This document shows, piece after piece, positions 37,150-46,762 of a stretch of DNA of 64,000 nucleotides; positions within the stretch are counted from its first letter, which is position 1, and the number at the start of each line of letters is the position of its first letter. The notes under the pieces were generated by a model. It was not told where the DNA came from, did not search any database, and worked only from the letters and a program-made list of their open reading frames with translations. The stretch covers positions 620,001 to 684,000 of the forward strand of contig NZ_CP070304.1 of assembly GCF_016917355.1 (NCBI RefSeq), given 5' to 3'. This DNA is from Glaciimonas sp. PAMC28666. Its GTDB lineage: Bacteria; Pseudomonadota; Gammaproteobacteria; Burkholderiales; Burkholderiaceae_D. The translations under genes and the position numbers were made by a program.

Positions 37150-38415
37150 ATGAAACTGCAGCAACTTATTAAAGCCACAATGGTAACCACGGTCACAGCA
37201 ACGGCATTAATGGCAGCATCCGCGCCGGCAAACGCCACGCAAGTTGAAGTGCTGCATTATTGGACTTCCGGCGGCGAAGCCAAATCGGTGGCCGAGCTGA
37301 AAAAAATCATGGAAGCCAAGGGTATTACCTGGAAAGACTTTGCGGTCGCTGGCGGTGCCGGGGAAAACGCGACAACGGCGCTAAAAGCGCGCGTCATCGC
37401 CGGTAGCCCTCCAACTGCCGCACAGATCAAAGGTCCATCTATTCAGGAATGGGGCCAGGAAGGCGTGCTGGCGAACATTGACGCCGCTGCCACGCCAGGC
37501 AAATGGGATTCGCTGCTGCCGAAGGTAGTTTCCGACACCATGAAATATCAAGGTCATTATGTCGCTGCGCCGGTCAACGTCCATCGCGTTAACTGGCTTT
37601 GGATCAACCCTGAAGTGTTGAAAAAAGCGGGCGCCAAAACACCCACCACCTGGCCAGAGTTTTTTGATGCAGCAGACAAGATACAAAAAGCAGGTTTTAT
37701 CGCAATCGCACATGGCGGACAGCCATGGCAAGATGCCACGGTCTTTGAAACAACAGCACTGGGCGTCGGCGGTGCAGAGTTTTATAACAAAGCACTCGTA
37801 AAACTGGACCAGAAGACGCTGACCGGTCCGACCATGATCAAGACTTTTGATACGCTCGGGAAAATCAAAACCTACATCGATAAAAACTCCCCGGGACGTG
37901 ACTGGAATCTGGCCACCGCGATGGTCATCAATGGCAAAGCCGGTATGCAGTTCATGGGCGACTGGGCCAAGGGTGAGTTCACCGCTGCGGGTAAACAACC
38001 TGGCAAAGATTTCCTCTGCGTGCCAGCGCCGGGCACAGCCGGATCATATACTTACAACATCGATTCAATTGCCATGTTCAAAGTAAAAGATCCTGCTGAA
38101 CAAAAAGCACAGTTGGTGCTGGCAACGGCAATCATGAGCCCGGAATTTCAGGAAATCTTTAACCTGAACAAGGGATCAATTCCAGTACGTCCTGATATTT
38201 CACGTGCCAAGTTCGACAGTTGCGCGATTGAATCGATGAACGACATGGCTGCCGCAAGCAAAGCTAATACTTTGGAACCAAGTATGGCGCATGGTATGGC
38301 GGTCAGCTCTGCCGTGCAAGGTGCGATGCTGGATGTCATTTCCAAGTTCATGAACTCCAACATGACGTCACAAGCAGCAACGATAGCGTTGGCGAAAGCA
38401 GCAAAGACTAAATAA
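37150..38415 (+). CDS. Sugar ABC transporter substrate-binding protein (GtsA-like)
   Basis: Periplasmic sugar-binding protein of 421 residues. A signal peptide ends near APANA (residue 29). Mature start [17 protein letters not shown] is typical of glucose/mannose-binding proteins of the GtsA type; other marks are [28 protein letters not shown] and [13 protein letters not shown] strong ribosome site (AACAGGAGACAAG) precedes the ATG. First gene of a four-gene operon with two permeases and an ATPase. Sugar (glucose or mannose) is inferred from sequence type and the Entner-Doudoroff neighbours. Confidence 0.9.
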   Translation: MKLQQLIKATMVTTVTATALMAASAPANATQVEVLHYWTSGGEAKSVAELKKIMEAKGITWKDFAVAGGAGENATTALKARVIAGSPPTAAQIKGPSIQEWGQEGVLANIDAAATPGKWDSLLPKVVSDTMKYQGHYVAAPVNVHRVNWLWINPEVLKKAGAKTPTTWPEFFDAADKIQKAGFIAIAHGGQPWQDATVFETTALGVGGAEFYNKALVKLDQKTLTGPTMIKTFDTLGKIKTYIDKNSPGRDWNLATAMVINGKAGMQFMGDWAKGEFTAAGKQPGKDFLCVPAPGTAGSYTYNIDSIAMFKVKDPAEQKAQLVLATAIMSPEFQEIFNLNKGSIPVRPDISRAKFDSCAIESMNDMAAASKANTLEPSMAHGMAVSSAVQGAMLDVISKFMNSNMTSQAATIALAKAAKTK

Positions 38416-38686
38416 TTTTAGCTTTTGCGCAGATTAACCATCAAAACGTACATATACATAAGCTCGCGCATGAAGCTGACCAACAGGTCAGCGCACTAGT
38501 GAAGTAAAAAAGTATGTAATAAGTAGGTAAATAAAAAATCGGATGTCGTTACCCGCAACACGCGCGTACCGACATCCGCCCGGTCTCGGGTCTGATTCCT
38601 TTGCACTGGCAACAATGGCAACACTGACAACGCTGGCAAAGGCATCAGCACTGAGCTTGGCTATGATCCTGCCTCAGGAGATTCGC

Positions 38687-39649
38687 ATGTCCGATCAAAC
38701 CCTCCCCGCTTCGACATTACACACCGGGAGCATTCGCAAATCATCAAAAAATCTAGCACCGCGAGGGCGTATCGCCGCCTTCGCCGATAGTTGGCTCCCG
38801 CGCCTGGTGTTGGCGCCGACAATTATTATTTCACTCGTGTTCGTCTACGGATTCATTGCACAGACCGGATGGTTATCACTAACCGACTCGCGCATGATGC
38901 CGAACTACACATTGGTTGGATTTCACCAATACGCCGATTTATTCGGTCTGGATCGCTGGTGGGTCGCGGCAACCAATCTCGGCATATTCGGTGGATTATT
39001 TATTGTATTCTGCCTTGCGATCGGCCTGATCATGGCGATTTTTCTTGACCAGAAAATCCGTGGTGAAGGCGCATTACGAGCCATTTATCTGTATCCGATG
39101 GCCCTGTCGTTCATCGTCACCGGTGCGGCATGGAAATGGATACTGAATCCCGGACTTGGTCTGGAAAAAATGATGCACGACTGGGGCTTCGCCCATTTCA
39201 CGTTTGACTGGCTGGTGAATTCCGACTTCTCGATTTATACGGTGGTGATTGCGGGGGTCTGGCAGTCATCCGGTTTTGTGATGGCGCTGTTCCTGGCCGG
39301 ATTACGCGGCATTGACGACAGCGTTATCAAGGCAGCACAGGTCGACGGGGCAAGTTTGCCCACGATCTATCGACGCATCGTTATTCCCGCTTTGCGTCCA
39401 GTATTTTTTAGTGCCTTGCTGATATTGGCGCATATTGCTATCAAGAGCTTCGATCTGGTGATGGCGTTGACTGCTGGCGGCCCGGGTACTTCATCCGATG
39501 TGCCCGCAATCTTTATGTACCAATATTCGTTCTCTCGCGGGCAACTGGGTTTAGGTGCAGCGTCGGCGATGATGATGCTGGCAACGGTGATGGCGGTATT
39601 GGTGCCGTTGATGTACCTGGAAACCAAAGGAGCGCGCAATGGCCGCTAA
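38687..39649 (+). CDS. Sugar ABC transporter permease (GtsB-like)
   Basis: Inner-membrane permease of 320 residues, six main spans, with the MalF-type EAA loop (DDSVIKAAQVDGASLPTIYRRIVIP spans it, near residues 220-243). The ATG at 38687 (MSDQTLPAS) has an AGGAG at 6-base spacing; the open frame reaching 38543 lacks a ribosome site and its extra residues look non-coding. A 271-bp gap from the binding-protein stop may contain a processing or attenuation point, as binding proteins are often made in excess. Overlaps the next permease by 11 bp. Confidence 0.92.
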   Translation: MSDQTLPASTLHTGSIRKSSKNLAPRGRIAAFADSWLPRLVLAPTIIISLVFVYGFIAQTGWLSLTDSRMMPNYTLVGFHQYADLFGLDRWWVAATNLGIFGGLFIVFCLAIGLIMAIFLDQKIRGEGALRAIYLYPMALSFIVTGAAWKWILNPGLGLEKMMHDWGFAHFTFDWLVNSDFSIYTVVIAGVWQSSGFVMALFLAGLRGIDDSVIKAAQVDGASLPTIYRRIVIPALRPVFFSALLILAHIAIKSFDLVMALTAGGPGTSSDVPAIFMYQYSFSRGQLGLGAASAMMMLATVMAVLVPLMYLETKGARNGR

Positions 39650-40556
39650 CCCTATGATGAGCAACAATAAAAAAAGCAACGGCAGTACCATTCATCACGA
39701 TGGTTCCAAGCTGACAGTCGGTCGTATCGCCATCTATGTGTTGCTGGTGTTCTGCGCACTTTATTATTTGATACCGCTGTATGTCATGCTCAGCACTTCC
39801 GTCAAAACATTAGACGAAATTCGCACCGGAAATCTGCTGTCGCTACCGCACTCTCTCACTGGCGCGGCATGGGTAAAAGCCTGGGGTCACGCGTGTACCG
39901 GCGTTGATTGCGACGGGTTGGCACCCTATTTTTGGAACTCGCTCAGGATGGCGATTCCAGCGGTACTAATCTCAACGCTGATCGGCTCCCTGAACGGCTA
40001 CGTGCTGGCACATTGGCGCTTCCGCGGATCTGAGATTGTATTCACTGCCCTGATGGTCGGTTGCTTCATCCCGTTCCAGGTCGTGATCCTGCCGATGGCG
40101 CGGTTGCTAGGGATGGTTAATTTATCCAATACCACTCCCGGCCTCATTTTTGTCCATATCGTGTACGGCATCGCCTTCACCACGTTGTTCTTCCGTAATT
40201 ACTACATCACGGTCCCTGAGGAATTGGTCAAGGCAGCACGCATTGATGGTGCGGGTTTCTTCATGACCTATCGCAAAATCATTTTCCCGCTGTCGCTACC
40301 AATTTTTATGGTTTGCTTCATTTGGCAATTTACGCAAATCTGGAATGACTTTTTGTTCGGTGTCGTGTTTGGCGGTTCCGATGCAAAGCCGGTAACGGTA
40401 GCGCTGAATAATCTTGTCAACACTTCGACCGGAGTCACCGAATACAACGTCAATATGGCGGCCGCTATCATTGCCGCACTGCCGACTCTGGTGGTCTATT
40501 TGCTGGCCGGTAAATATTTTGTGCGCGGTCTCACCGCTGGCGCGGTCAAGGGCTGA
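39639..40556 (+). CDS. Sugar ABC transporter permease (GtsC-like)
   Basis: MalG-type permease of 305 residues with six spans, an N-terminal cytoplasmic segment of about 28 residues, and the EAA loop EELVKAARIDGAGFFMTYRK near residues 195-214. It overlaps the GtsB-like gene by 11 bp, so the two are made together and should form the heterodimeric channel. Confidence 0.92.
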   Translation: MAANPMMSNNKKSNGSTIHHDGSKLTVGRIAIYVLLVFCALYYLIPLYVMLSTSVKTLDEIRTGNLLSLPHSLTGAAWVKAWGHACTGVDCDGLAPYFWNSLRMAIPAVLISTLIGSLNGYVLAHWRFRGSEIVFTALMVGCFIPFQVVILPMARLLGMVNLSNTTPGLIFVHIVYGIAFTTLFFRNYYITVPEELVKAARIDGAGFFMTYRKIIFPLSLPIFMVCFIWQFTQIWNDFLFGVVFGGSDAKPVTVALNNLVNTSTGVTEYNVNMAAAIIAALPTLVVYLLAGKYFVRGLTAGAVKG

Positions 40557-40680
40557 TACAGACCTACAACGAGTAATGCAGCAGCGATAAAACAAACACA
40601 AACGGGTGGCATTCACCCTTTTATTTGCTACAGCCGAACAGTGTATCGGCTGTAAAGATCGATCAAGAGACGGAGTAAAG

Positions 40681-41838
40681 ATGGCTAGTTTATCAATTCG
40701 CAATGTGCGCAAAGTGTATCCGAACGGCAACGAAGTTTTAAAGGGTATCGATCTCGAGATCGCGGATGGTGAGTTTTTGATTTTAGTCGGCGGTTCGGGC
40801 TGCGGCAAATCGACCCTGCTGAACATGATCGCCGGTCTTGAGACTGTTTCCGAAGGCGAGATCATGATCGGTGACCGGGTAGTCAACGACATCCCTCCCA
40901 AAGCCCGCGATATCGCCATGGTGTTTCAGTCATACGCCTTGTACCCTACCATGACGGTGCGCGAAAATATTTCATTCGGCCTCGGCATTCGTAAAGTGCC
41001 CAAAGCCGAGCAGAAAAAAATCGTAGACCGCGTCGCACAAACCTTGCAAATCACGCACCTGCTGGACAGCAAGCCGGCACTCCTCTCCGGTGGTCAGCGG
41101 CAACGCGTAGCCATGGGACGCGCGATTGCCCGTGACCCATCGCTATTTTTGTTTGATGAACCGCTATCCAATCTCGACGCCAAACTACGCGTAGAAATGC
41201 GCGCAGAAATCAAGCTGTTGCACCAACGTCTGGGCAGCACTATCGTCTACGTTACCCATGATCAGATCGAGGCAATGACGTTGGGCGACAAGATTGCTGT
41301 CATGAAAGACGGCGTGGTGCAACAATTCGGCAGCCCCCAAGACATTTATGACAATCCTCAAAATTTGTTTGTGGCTGGCTTTATCGGCTCACCTTCAATG
41401 AACTTTTTGCGAGGCAAACTGGTGTCGCACGGCACCAATGGAGGCGCTGCCTTCAATTTGGAACATGGTGGACAAACCACCTTGGTTCCGCTACCTTCGA
41501 CTACCGCAGCGACATCAGCAATTGCCGGTTGGATTGGCCGCGAGATCATTCTCGGAATTCGACCAGAGCACGTTACAGATGCCCTCAGCGCCCGTGGCGC
41601 AGAAACTGGCGACGCGGTGTCGCAAGATGACTATCGCCCTAGCGAGGTCTCCTGCATCATTGAAATGACCGAACCAACTGGTCCGGATACACTCGTATTT
41701 ACCTATTTCAACGGCGCACGCATGACCTGCCGCACCCATCCCCGCGCCGCTGCCAGGCCAAAGGAGCAGATGCAATTGGCTTTCGACTTGTCAAAGGCGG
41801 TATTTTTTGATCCGGCGTCGGAGCAACGCATCAGCTAG
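40681..41838 (+). CDS. Sugar ABC transporter ATP-binding protein (UgpC/MalK type)
   Basis: ATPase of 385 residues. Walker A GGSGCGKST near residue 38, signature LSGGQRQR, Walker B LFLFDEPLSNLDAKLR, and VTHDQIEAMTLGD are intact; the C-terminal 140 residues form the MalK-like regulatory (TOBE/OB) domain. ATG at 40681 has GGAG at a good distance (GGAGTAAAG); the frame from 40606 extends into the spacer. Last gene of the gts-type operon; an imperfect hairpin follows. Confidence 0.93.
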   Translation: MASLSIRNVRKVYPNGNEVLKGIDLEIADGEFLILVGGSGCGKSTLLNMIAGLETVSEGEIMIGDRVVNDIPPKARDIAMVFQSYALYPTMTVRENISFGLGIRKVPKAEQKKIVDRVAQTLQITHLLDSKPALLSGGQRQRVAMGRAIARDPSLFLFDEPLSNLDAKLRVEMRAEIKLLHQRLGSTIVYVTHDQIEAMTLGDKIAVMKDGVVQQFGSPQDIYDNPQNLFVAGFIGSPSMNFLRGKLVSHGTNGGAAFNLEHGGQTTLVPLPSTTAATSAIAGWIGREIILGIRPEHVTDALSARGAETGDAVSQDDYRPSEVSCIIEMTEPTGPDTLVFTYFNGARMTCRTHPRAAARPKEQMQLAFDLSKAVFFDPASEQRIS

Positions 41839-41851
41839 CGTAACAGGCCCA

Positions 41852-41876
41852 CCTGGTCATGTCACACATGACTAGG
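41852..41876 (+). terminator. Hairpin after the sugar ABC operon
   Basis: Stem CCTGGTCATGT / ACATGACTAGG with one G-T pair and a 3-nt loop, 14 bp past the stop. No T-run follows, so termination is uncertain. Confidence 0.5.
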
Positions 41877-41916
41877 AAAATTGAAACAAATGCAATAGGT
41901 GATAGCTAGAGGCGAC

Positions 41917-41926
41917 TTATTGGGGT
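41917..41926. other. Candidate far attachment site of the tRNA-His element
   Basis: TTATTGGGGT repeats exactly the 10 bp at 45570-45579, which cover the 3' end of the tRNA-His gene. The stretch between the two copies contains the orphan gene, the DUF4224 gene and the broken integrase. The repeat is short, so chance is not excluded. Confidence 0.4.
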
Positions 41927-41959
41927 TAGTACTTCACGCCCAACTCATTACGCTGACTA

Positions 41960-43573
41960 TTAAAGCCGCGTATTTTCGGAACCGCTGCTAGCGCTAGAAC
42001 GCGTGGACGCAACGCTGTTTCGCTGTTCGAACGCCGATGCGCCTGCTTCCTCCGGCTGATCGACAATTGGGCTCATCTCAATATCCACTCCAGCATTTAT
42101 TTCCGGCACCTGCTCAAGGTCGGAACCTGACACAGCAAACTCGGAATTTGTTACCACAGTAATAGCCCTAATGTCCGCATCTGGATCGGCTCTAGCGGAC
42201 GTGACCGCTGCATTGAGCCGGTTCATACTTCTGACATTTACCCTGAAATCGCCTGCGAGCGCATCGCTACTTCCGGCACCACAATCGACGCCGACTGTCA
42301 GCCCCTCAAATATATTAACGATTTTTGTTGGTGGCAAAATACCCAAAGCGGTGGTCATCTTTCCCCCCATGAAGCAGCCGGCAATGGTAGCAGCGAGTAT
42401 GAGTGGAATACTGGGACTGCCGACGACAAATGGAGACAATGGAGACATTACCCCGGCTAAAATTCCCGCCACAGCAATTCCAGCACCACCTTGAATCGCA
42501 ACATGCCCTCCTGCCGCCACGAGGCCATCGAGAGTACACGCGAAAAAACGCTGCTGGACAAAATCACCACCTAAAGTAACTTGCTCACTGGACAGCACGT
42601 TTTCATGGATTTGATTCTGCGACAAACTTCCTTCAGCCCGTTGAACCGATTCAAAAAAAATAGACAGATTAGCTAGCGAAAAGGACAATAATTCCCCGCC
42701 TTCGTTCCGCCCCAATTTGTAATCAAATCCAAATTGTTCTATGTCTGCAGCATACATGCTTGCCTTCGAATCCTCCCCCACGCTTGCTCCCCAGCCAGTT
42801 TCAAAATGGCTTAGAATTTGAAGATGTGCATCCATGTTCATTTCCAGGCCAGCCAGGCATCTACTCAACGCAAGGGACGGAATAACCGTTTGAATTTGCA
42901 GCCCCGCCCTTGCTGACACCCCAGGTAATTCCGGCACGTCTGCGCCTAACGCCACCCGTTGCATGAACAGTGGCGTGCGTATTGCCGTTGCTGCCTTGAG
43001 TATCTGAAGAAAAATGCGCGTATCCGAACTCATCTTTGTATCCGCCATTTTGGCGTCGTATTCACCGCTCAATCTTTCCAACAATGCGGGGTCTGTGTTC
43101 GCGGTCCGCGCTGTTTGGTAGCTGGTAAGGGCTTTACAAAGTGCATCAACTGTCTGGCGCTCGTTGCGCTTGTCCAAATCCGCTCTGACCAAAAAAACGT
43201 TTTGTTCTCCCGCCTTGATTTGTTTATTGATCTGCTCCGCAGCCTTTTCCTGAAGAGTGTCAATAAAGTCGGCAGGCGACTGCAGTATCAATAACATTGC
43301 TTGCTTACAGCAGCTCAATGAAGCAATTTCCTCGGCGGGAAGAGCGATCTCTCTCACGTCACCACACAAGACAATCGTATCATCATGCAATGCATCCGGT
43401 GACGGTGCAACGGACGTGAGATGTTCCGGAAATTTAAGCCGACTAAGCGGCTGCTGTTGTACGACAGGACTTACATTTACCATTTTTTTCTCTTTCACTT
43501 TAGCGACGCGCTGTTCCCGCCCAAGGGACGACGTGTTGCTGACCCCGGCTATCAACGCGTCCAAAACGGCCAT
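41960..43573 (-). CDS. Large orphan protein with hydrophobic Gly-rich segment and Ser-rich tail (effector/translocator-like)
   Basis: I do not recognise a family. 537 residues from ATG 43573; other starts (TTG 43648, ATG 43483) are possible, none with a good ribosome site. The first 370 residues are mixed and largely helical, with a Lys/Gln-rich stretch (EKAAEQINKQIKAGEQ). A Gly/Ala/Ile-rich double hydrophobic segment follows at about 348-404 (GGAGIAVAGILAGVMSP, SIPLILAATIAGCFMGG), then an acidic, Ser-rich, probably disordered C-terminus. There is no signal peptide. Two central hydrophobic helices in an otherwise soluble protein recall type III secretion translocators or membrane-targeted effectors, but no secretion genes are nearby; this is inference. 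It is the only cargo gene of the tRNA-His element. Confidence 0.6.
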   Translation of the reverse strand: MAVLDALIAGVSNTSSLGREQRVAKVKEKKMVNVSPVVQQQPLSRLKFPEHLTSVAPSPDALHDDTIVLCGDVREIALPAEEIASLSCCKQAMLLILQSPADFIDTLQEKAAEQINKQIKAGEQNVFLVRADLDKRNERQTVDALCKALTSYQTARTANTDPALLERLSGEYDAKMADTKMSSDTRIFLQILKAATAIRTPLFMQRVALGADVPELPGVSARAGLQIQTVIPSLALSRCLAGLEMNMDAHLQILSHFETGWGASVGEDSKASMYAADIEQFGFDYKLGRNEGGELLSFSLANLSIFFESVQRAEGSLSQNQIHENVLSSEQVTLGGDFVQQRFFACTLDGLVAAGGHVAIQGGAGIAVAGILAGVMSPLSPFVVGSPSIPLILAATIAGCFMGGKMTTALGILPPTKIVNIFEGLTVGVDCGAGSSDALAGDFRVNVRSMNRLNAAVTSARADPDADIRAITVVTNSEFAVSGSDLEQVPEINAGVDIEMSPIVDQPEEAGASAFEQRNSVASTRSSASSGSENTRL

Positions 43574-44139
43574 CAATGAAAAAATGCGTCCAACACGTCG
43601 ATAGCAAAAAAATTCTATCGAAGCCCTTAGTAAGAGTTGACTGAACAAAGTTTCAGTCCGCGATTGGTTAATGATAAGTCTGCCTGCGTTCCTCTCGACG
43701 TTCGAGGGAATTACTTATACTGGGCAGTCTTGATGATCGTGATGCAAGCAACAAACTTTTCTTCCGGACCTACCTCGAGCGGGCCAGCCTGACCTTCGCT
43801 TTAGCGACCCGAGCAGCGGAAGAAAATAACAATTTCCTGATTTTACTCAAAAGTATGGAATCAATTTTTGATCACTAACCAACTTCAATGACATCAGTGG
43901 CTGCCAACTGATCATAATAAATAGTTAGGAAGTCCTGCCCATTCCGGTCGCAGCCCGCTGAAAGATGGGTCAGCAACGCCAGTATTCACCGCCGCACCAA
44001 CGCTAGCAAAGCCTCTGTCCATTCGTAATATTTCAACTATAGCGGCTACTCATTTTGCGAGCTTGCCAGCGATTCCGCTTATTCAAATGGTCCGCGAAAT
44101 CGAAGCTGCGCATGGAATTTTCGATACCCAGGTGCCGAA
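43574..44139. other. Gap between the orphan gene and the DUF4224 gene
   Basis: No gene is supported. The stretch is moderately AT-rich and may hold the promoter of the orphan gene near 43600-43700. A 36-codon frame (43912-44022, minus) reads smoothly but lacks a ribosome site. Confidence 0.4.
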
Positions 44140-44394
44140 ATGAGCGCAACGGATCATTTCCATAATATGTATATGAGCACCTCTCAATTAGCAGCTCTAA
44201 TCGATTTTGCACCAACTAGCTACAAATGCTTGAAACGGTGCAGGGACCGCAATGGATGGCCTTACGCCATCGGAAGGAACGGACACCCTAAGGTCAGCAC
44301 TGCGTATCATGAAGCCCGGCTGACTGGGATTGCCAGCCAAGCCACCAAGGCAACTCTGGCTGAGCAAGAACCTAACTTAGAGACGTTTCGATGA
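44140..44394 (+). CDS. DUF4224-like small protein (excisionase-type partner of integrase)
   Basis: Protein of 84 residues, or about 73 from the in-frame ATG at 44173. The part STSQLAALIDFAPTSYKCL and NGWPYAIGRNGHPKV fits DUF4224, a short AlpA/excisionase-like domain found directly upstream of phage integrases. It overlaps the integrase start by 4 bp (ATGA), the usual arrangement. It may help recombination directionality; with the integrase broken it is probably idle. Confidence 0.65.
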   Translation: MSATDHFHNMYMSTSQLAALIDFAPTSYKCLKRCRDRNGWPYAIGRNGHPKVSTAYHEARLTGIASQATKATLAEQEPNLETFR

Positions 44395-45495
44395 TAGGCC
44401 GACGCAAGTCACCAGACGGTTTGCCTTTCCGGTTGTATAAGCGCGAGGGTAAATTCAAGGTCAGTTACTGGTACAAATTTCCCGCTGGGACTTGGGCTTT
44501 TTGCATTTCGGCGCAAGCTAATAACCCGGCTGCGGTAGCAGAGATTCAGCAAGCACAAGAACTAAACGGCGACACGGTTAAGTCTGGCACCGTAGCGGAC
44601 TTGATCGGGCGTTACTTCACCTGGCAAAAAGCATTAAAGCTTACTGATGCTAAGCGCAAGGCGGCGTCCACCCTCGTGGAAAACAAAGTCGAAGCGAAGC
44701 AATTGATTTCAACGTTCGGAGCGATGCTTCCACCTTTCGTTAAGCCGAAACATGTGTACGCCCATTTAGCGGGACGTGCGAATAAAGGCGCTCCGGCCAA
44801 GGCAAATAAGGAAGTGGCTTTGCTATCCGCAATATTGGAATATGGCCGCACCAAGGGCGAACTGGAGACCAACCCTTGCCGTGGCATTAAGTACCCCCCC
44901 ACGGCCCAGCAATAAGTACGTCACCTCGGAAGATCTGGATTATGCGATGGCTGAAGCAAGGGTAAGGGGCGGCAGTTATCTGATTTTGGCACTGTGGGTC
45001 TACACCGCCTATTTGACGGCTAGCCGCCCAATCGAAGTACGTAACCTCACCCGCGAAGACATACGCGAGGGTCACGGTGTAGAAATCCCGATTGGAAAGC
45101 GGCGGGCCACGCAAGTTGCAAAGCGCAAACTGATCGAGTGGCCCCCAAAACTGAAAGCCACTATCGACGAAGCCAAGGCGTTACAGCGCACCGGTTCACC
45201 GTTAATTTTTGGTAACTCTTCAGGGCAGTTTTTGTATACGCGCAATGGATGGACGACCATATGGACCAGATTAATGGTCTACTGTGAGGCTAAAGCCAAG
45301 CTGGAAGGTGTGACGTTCGAACGCTTTGTTTTACGCCGCATGCAACCGAAAGCGGTGACGGCACGGAAGACGCGGGGAGACTTGAATATTTTCGATGCCA
45401 CCGGCCGTGCGGACGAGCGGATGATCCATCAGGACTATGACCGCCGCACAATTAAGCGGTCCACTTCGACCGAAGAGAGAACATTTTTAAAATGA
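44391..45495 (+). pseudogene. Frameshifted phage-type tyrosine integrase at tRNA-His
   Basis: The 5' part (44391-44915) encodes the arm-binding and core-binding region and stops early; the 3' part continues in the next frame from about 44901 with NKYVTSEDLDYAMAEARVR and the catalytic domain. The break is a run of seven C at 44894-44900: removal of one C restores one continuous frame of about 367 codons. Arg I lies in TASRPIEVRNL and the nucleophile Tyr in MIHQDYDRRT. The stretch LRRMQPKAVTARK has Gln where relatives have the second catalytic Arg, so the enzyme may be dead even without the frameshift. The gene ends 78 bp from the 3' end of tRNA-His, the expected attachment site. Confidence 0.8.
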
Positions 45496-45532
45496 TCTTC
45501 CTAAATGGGGGAACTTCATCTTCCTAAAAAAG

Positions 45533-45557
45533 CAAAAAGCCCACTAAAAAGTGGGCT
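45533..45557 (-). terminator. Terminator of tRNA-His
   Basis: Perfect stem AGCCCACT / AGTGGGCT with a 4-nt loop; on the minus strand a T5 run follows. It lies 17 bp beyond the tRNA 3' end, inside the element side of the junction. Confidence 0.85.
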
Positions 45558-45573
45558 AAGTGCTTGATTTTAT

Positions 45574-45650
45574 TGGGGTGGCTGATGGGGCTCGAACCCA
45601 CGACAACAGGAATCACAATCCTGGACTCTACCAACTGAGCTACAGCCACC
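45574..45650 (-). tRNA. tRNA-His(GTG)
   Basis: A 77-nt gene including the extra 5' G (G-1) and encoded CCA. Anticodon loop TTGTGAT gives GTG; T-arm GGTTCGAGC. The acceptor end pairs as in other histidine tRNAs, with C73 opposite G-1. The 3' end abuts the remnant element. Confidence 0.95.
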
Positions 45651-45771
45651 ACTGTCTTACTATTTATGTCCTGTCTTCATGACCAGAACAGCTCGCTATT
45701 ATACAAACTAAAATTCGCTCTGGCAATTCAAAAATATGAAAATGTGACGATTAATAGCGTTATTCTTTTCG

Positions 45772-46599
45772 TCATAACTCCGCCACGACCTGAAAGACCT
45801 CGGTTTGCCATCCAAGCAAAGCAAAAATGGTGTTTTTTAGCACGATGGGATTACCGGTGGTGAATGCGGTTAGTCTGCCTGCCCGCTCATCGATCCGGCA
45901 TATCTCGACTTCAGCGAGTATCCGCATCAATTGCTTCGCTACTGCATCGCCGGTATCGATGATGGTTATCGGTGCCGATGACAGCTGCCTAAGCGTTTTT
46001 TCGATCATTGGTCGCACGAACGGATAATGGGTGCAGCCCAGCACCAACGTATCTACGTTTTGAGGGATCAAAGGCGCGATATAGCGATGTATCAATATTT
46101 CCGTTGCGTCAGTATCCAGCTCGCCTTTTTCTATCTGATCGGCTAACCCCACACATGCTTGCAACGCAAACTGCACACCCGCAGATGTGGCAATTTTTCC
46201 AGATAATGTGTTGAAGCTGGCGCTGGACAGCGTACCCTTGGTAGCTAGAACACCGATAATTTTCGTGCGCGTATGCAGCGCCGCGGGCTTTAGACCCGGC
46301 TCGATACCCACCACAGCCAGGCTGGGATAAGCGCTTCGTATCGCTTTGATCGCGGCAGCAGTTGCCGTATTGCAGGCGACAACTAACGCTTTTGCATTTT
46401 GTTCTAGTAGGAATTTGGCGATTGCCAGCGACCGTTCCAAAATCGCTTGCTCAGTTTTATCGCCATACGGCACGTGTGCAGAGTCCGCAAAGTACAGCAG
46501 GTTCTCCGTCGGCAGCGCATCACGGATGTGGCGAAGGACAGACAAACCGCCGACACCGGAGTCAAAAATGCCGATAGGCCCTTCTTTTTCCATCGGCAT
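45772..46599 (-). CDS. murI: Glutamate racemase
   Basis: Makes D-glutamate for peptidoglycan. 275 residues. The two catalytic cysteines are in VVACNTATAA and VLGCTHYPF; the N-terminal IGIFDSGVGGLSVLRHI with its Asp and Ser is intact. ATG at 46599; another ATG two codons later (46593) is equally possible. A single gene between tRNA-His and the fumarase gene. Confidence 0.95.
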   Translation of the reverse strand: MPMEKEGPIGIFDSGVGGLSVLRHIRDALPTENLLYFADSAHVPYGDKTEQAILERSLAIAKFLLEQNAKALVVACNTATAAAIKAIRSAYPSLAVVGIEPGLKPAALHTRTKIIGVLATKGTLSSASFNTLSGKIATSAGVQFALQACVGLADQIEKGELDTDATEILIHRYIAPLIPQNVDTLVLGCTHYPFVRPMIEKTLRQLSSAPITIIDTGDAVAKQLMRILAEVEICRIDERAGRLTAFTTGNPIVLKNTIFALLGWQTEVFQVVAEL

Positions 46600-46762
46600 T
46601 CTGCCCCCCTATCCTATTCGTAAGTACGTGGTTCAGAAGGTTAGCGTCTGCGGACTCGTAACCGGAATATCCTCGCAGTTGCGGAACGAAACTGCGGGCA
46701 AAGAATACGACAAAGCCCTTCCCTACCGATAGCGTAGAAAACGGCCTGTCGCAAATTCACCG

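Noticed and set aside
43912-44022. 36-codon minus-strand ORF between the orphan gene and DUF4224
   Set aside because: No ribosome site or recognisable domain; kept only as a note.
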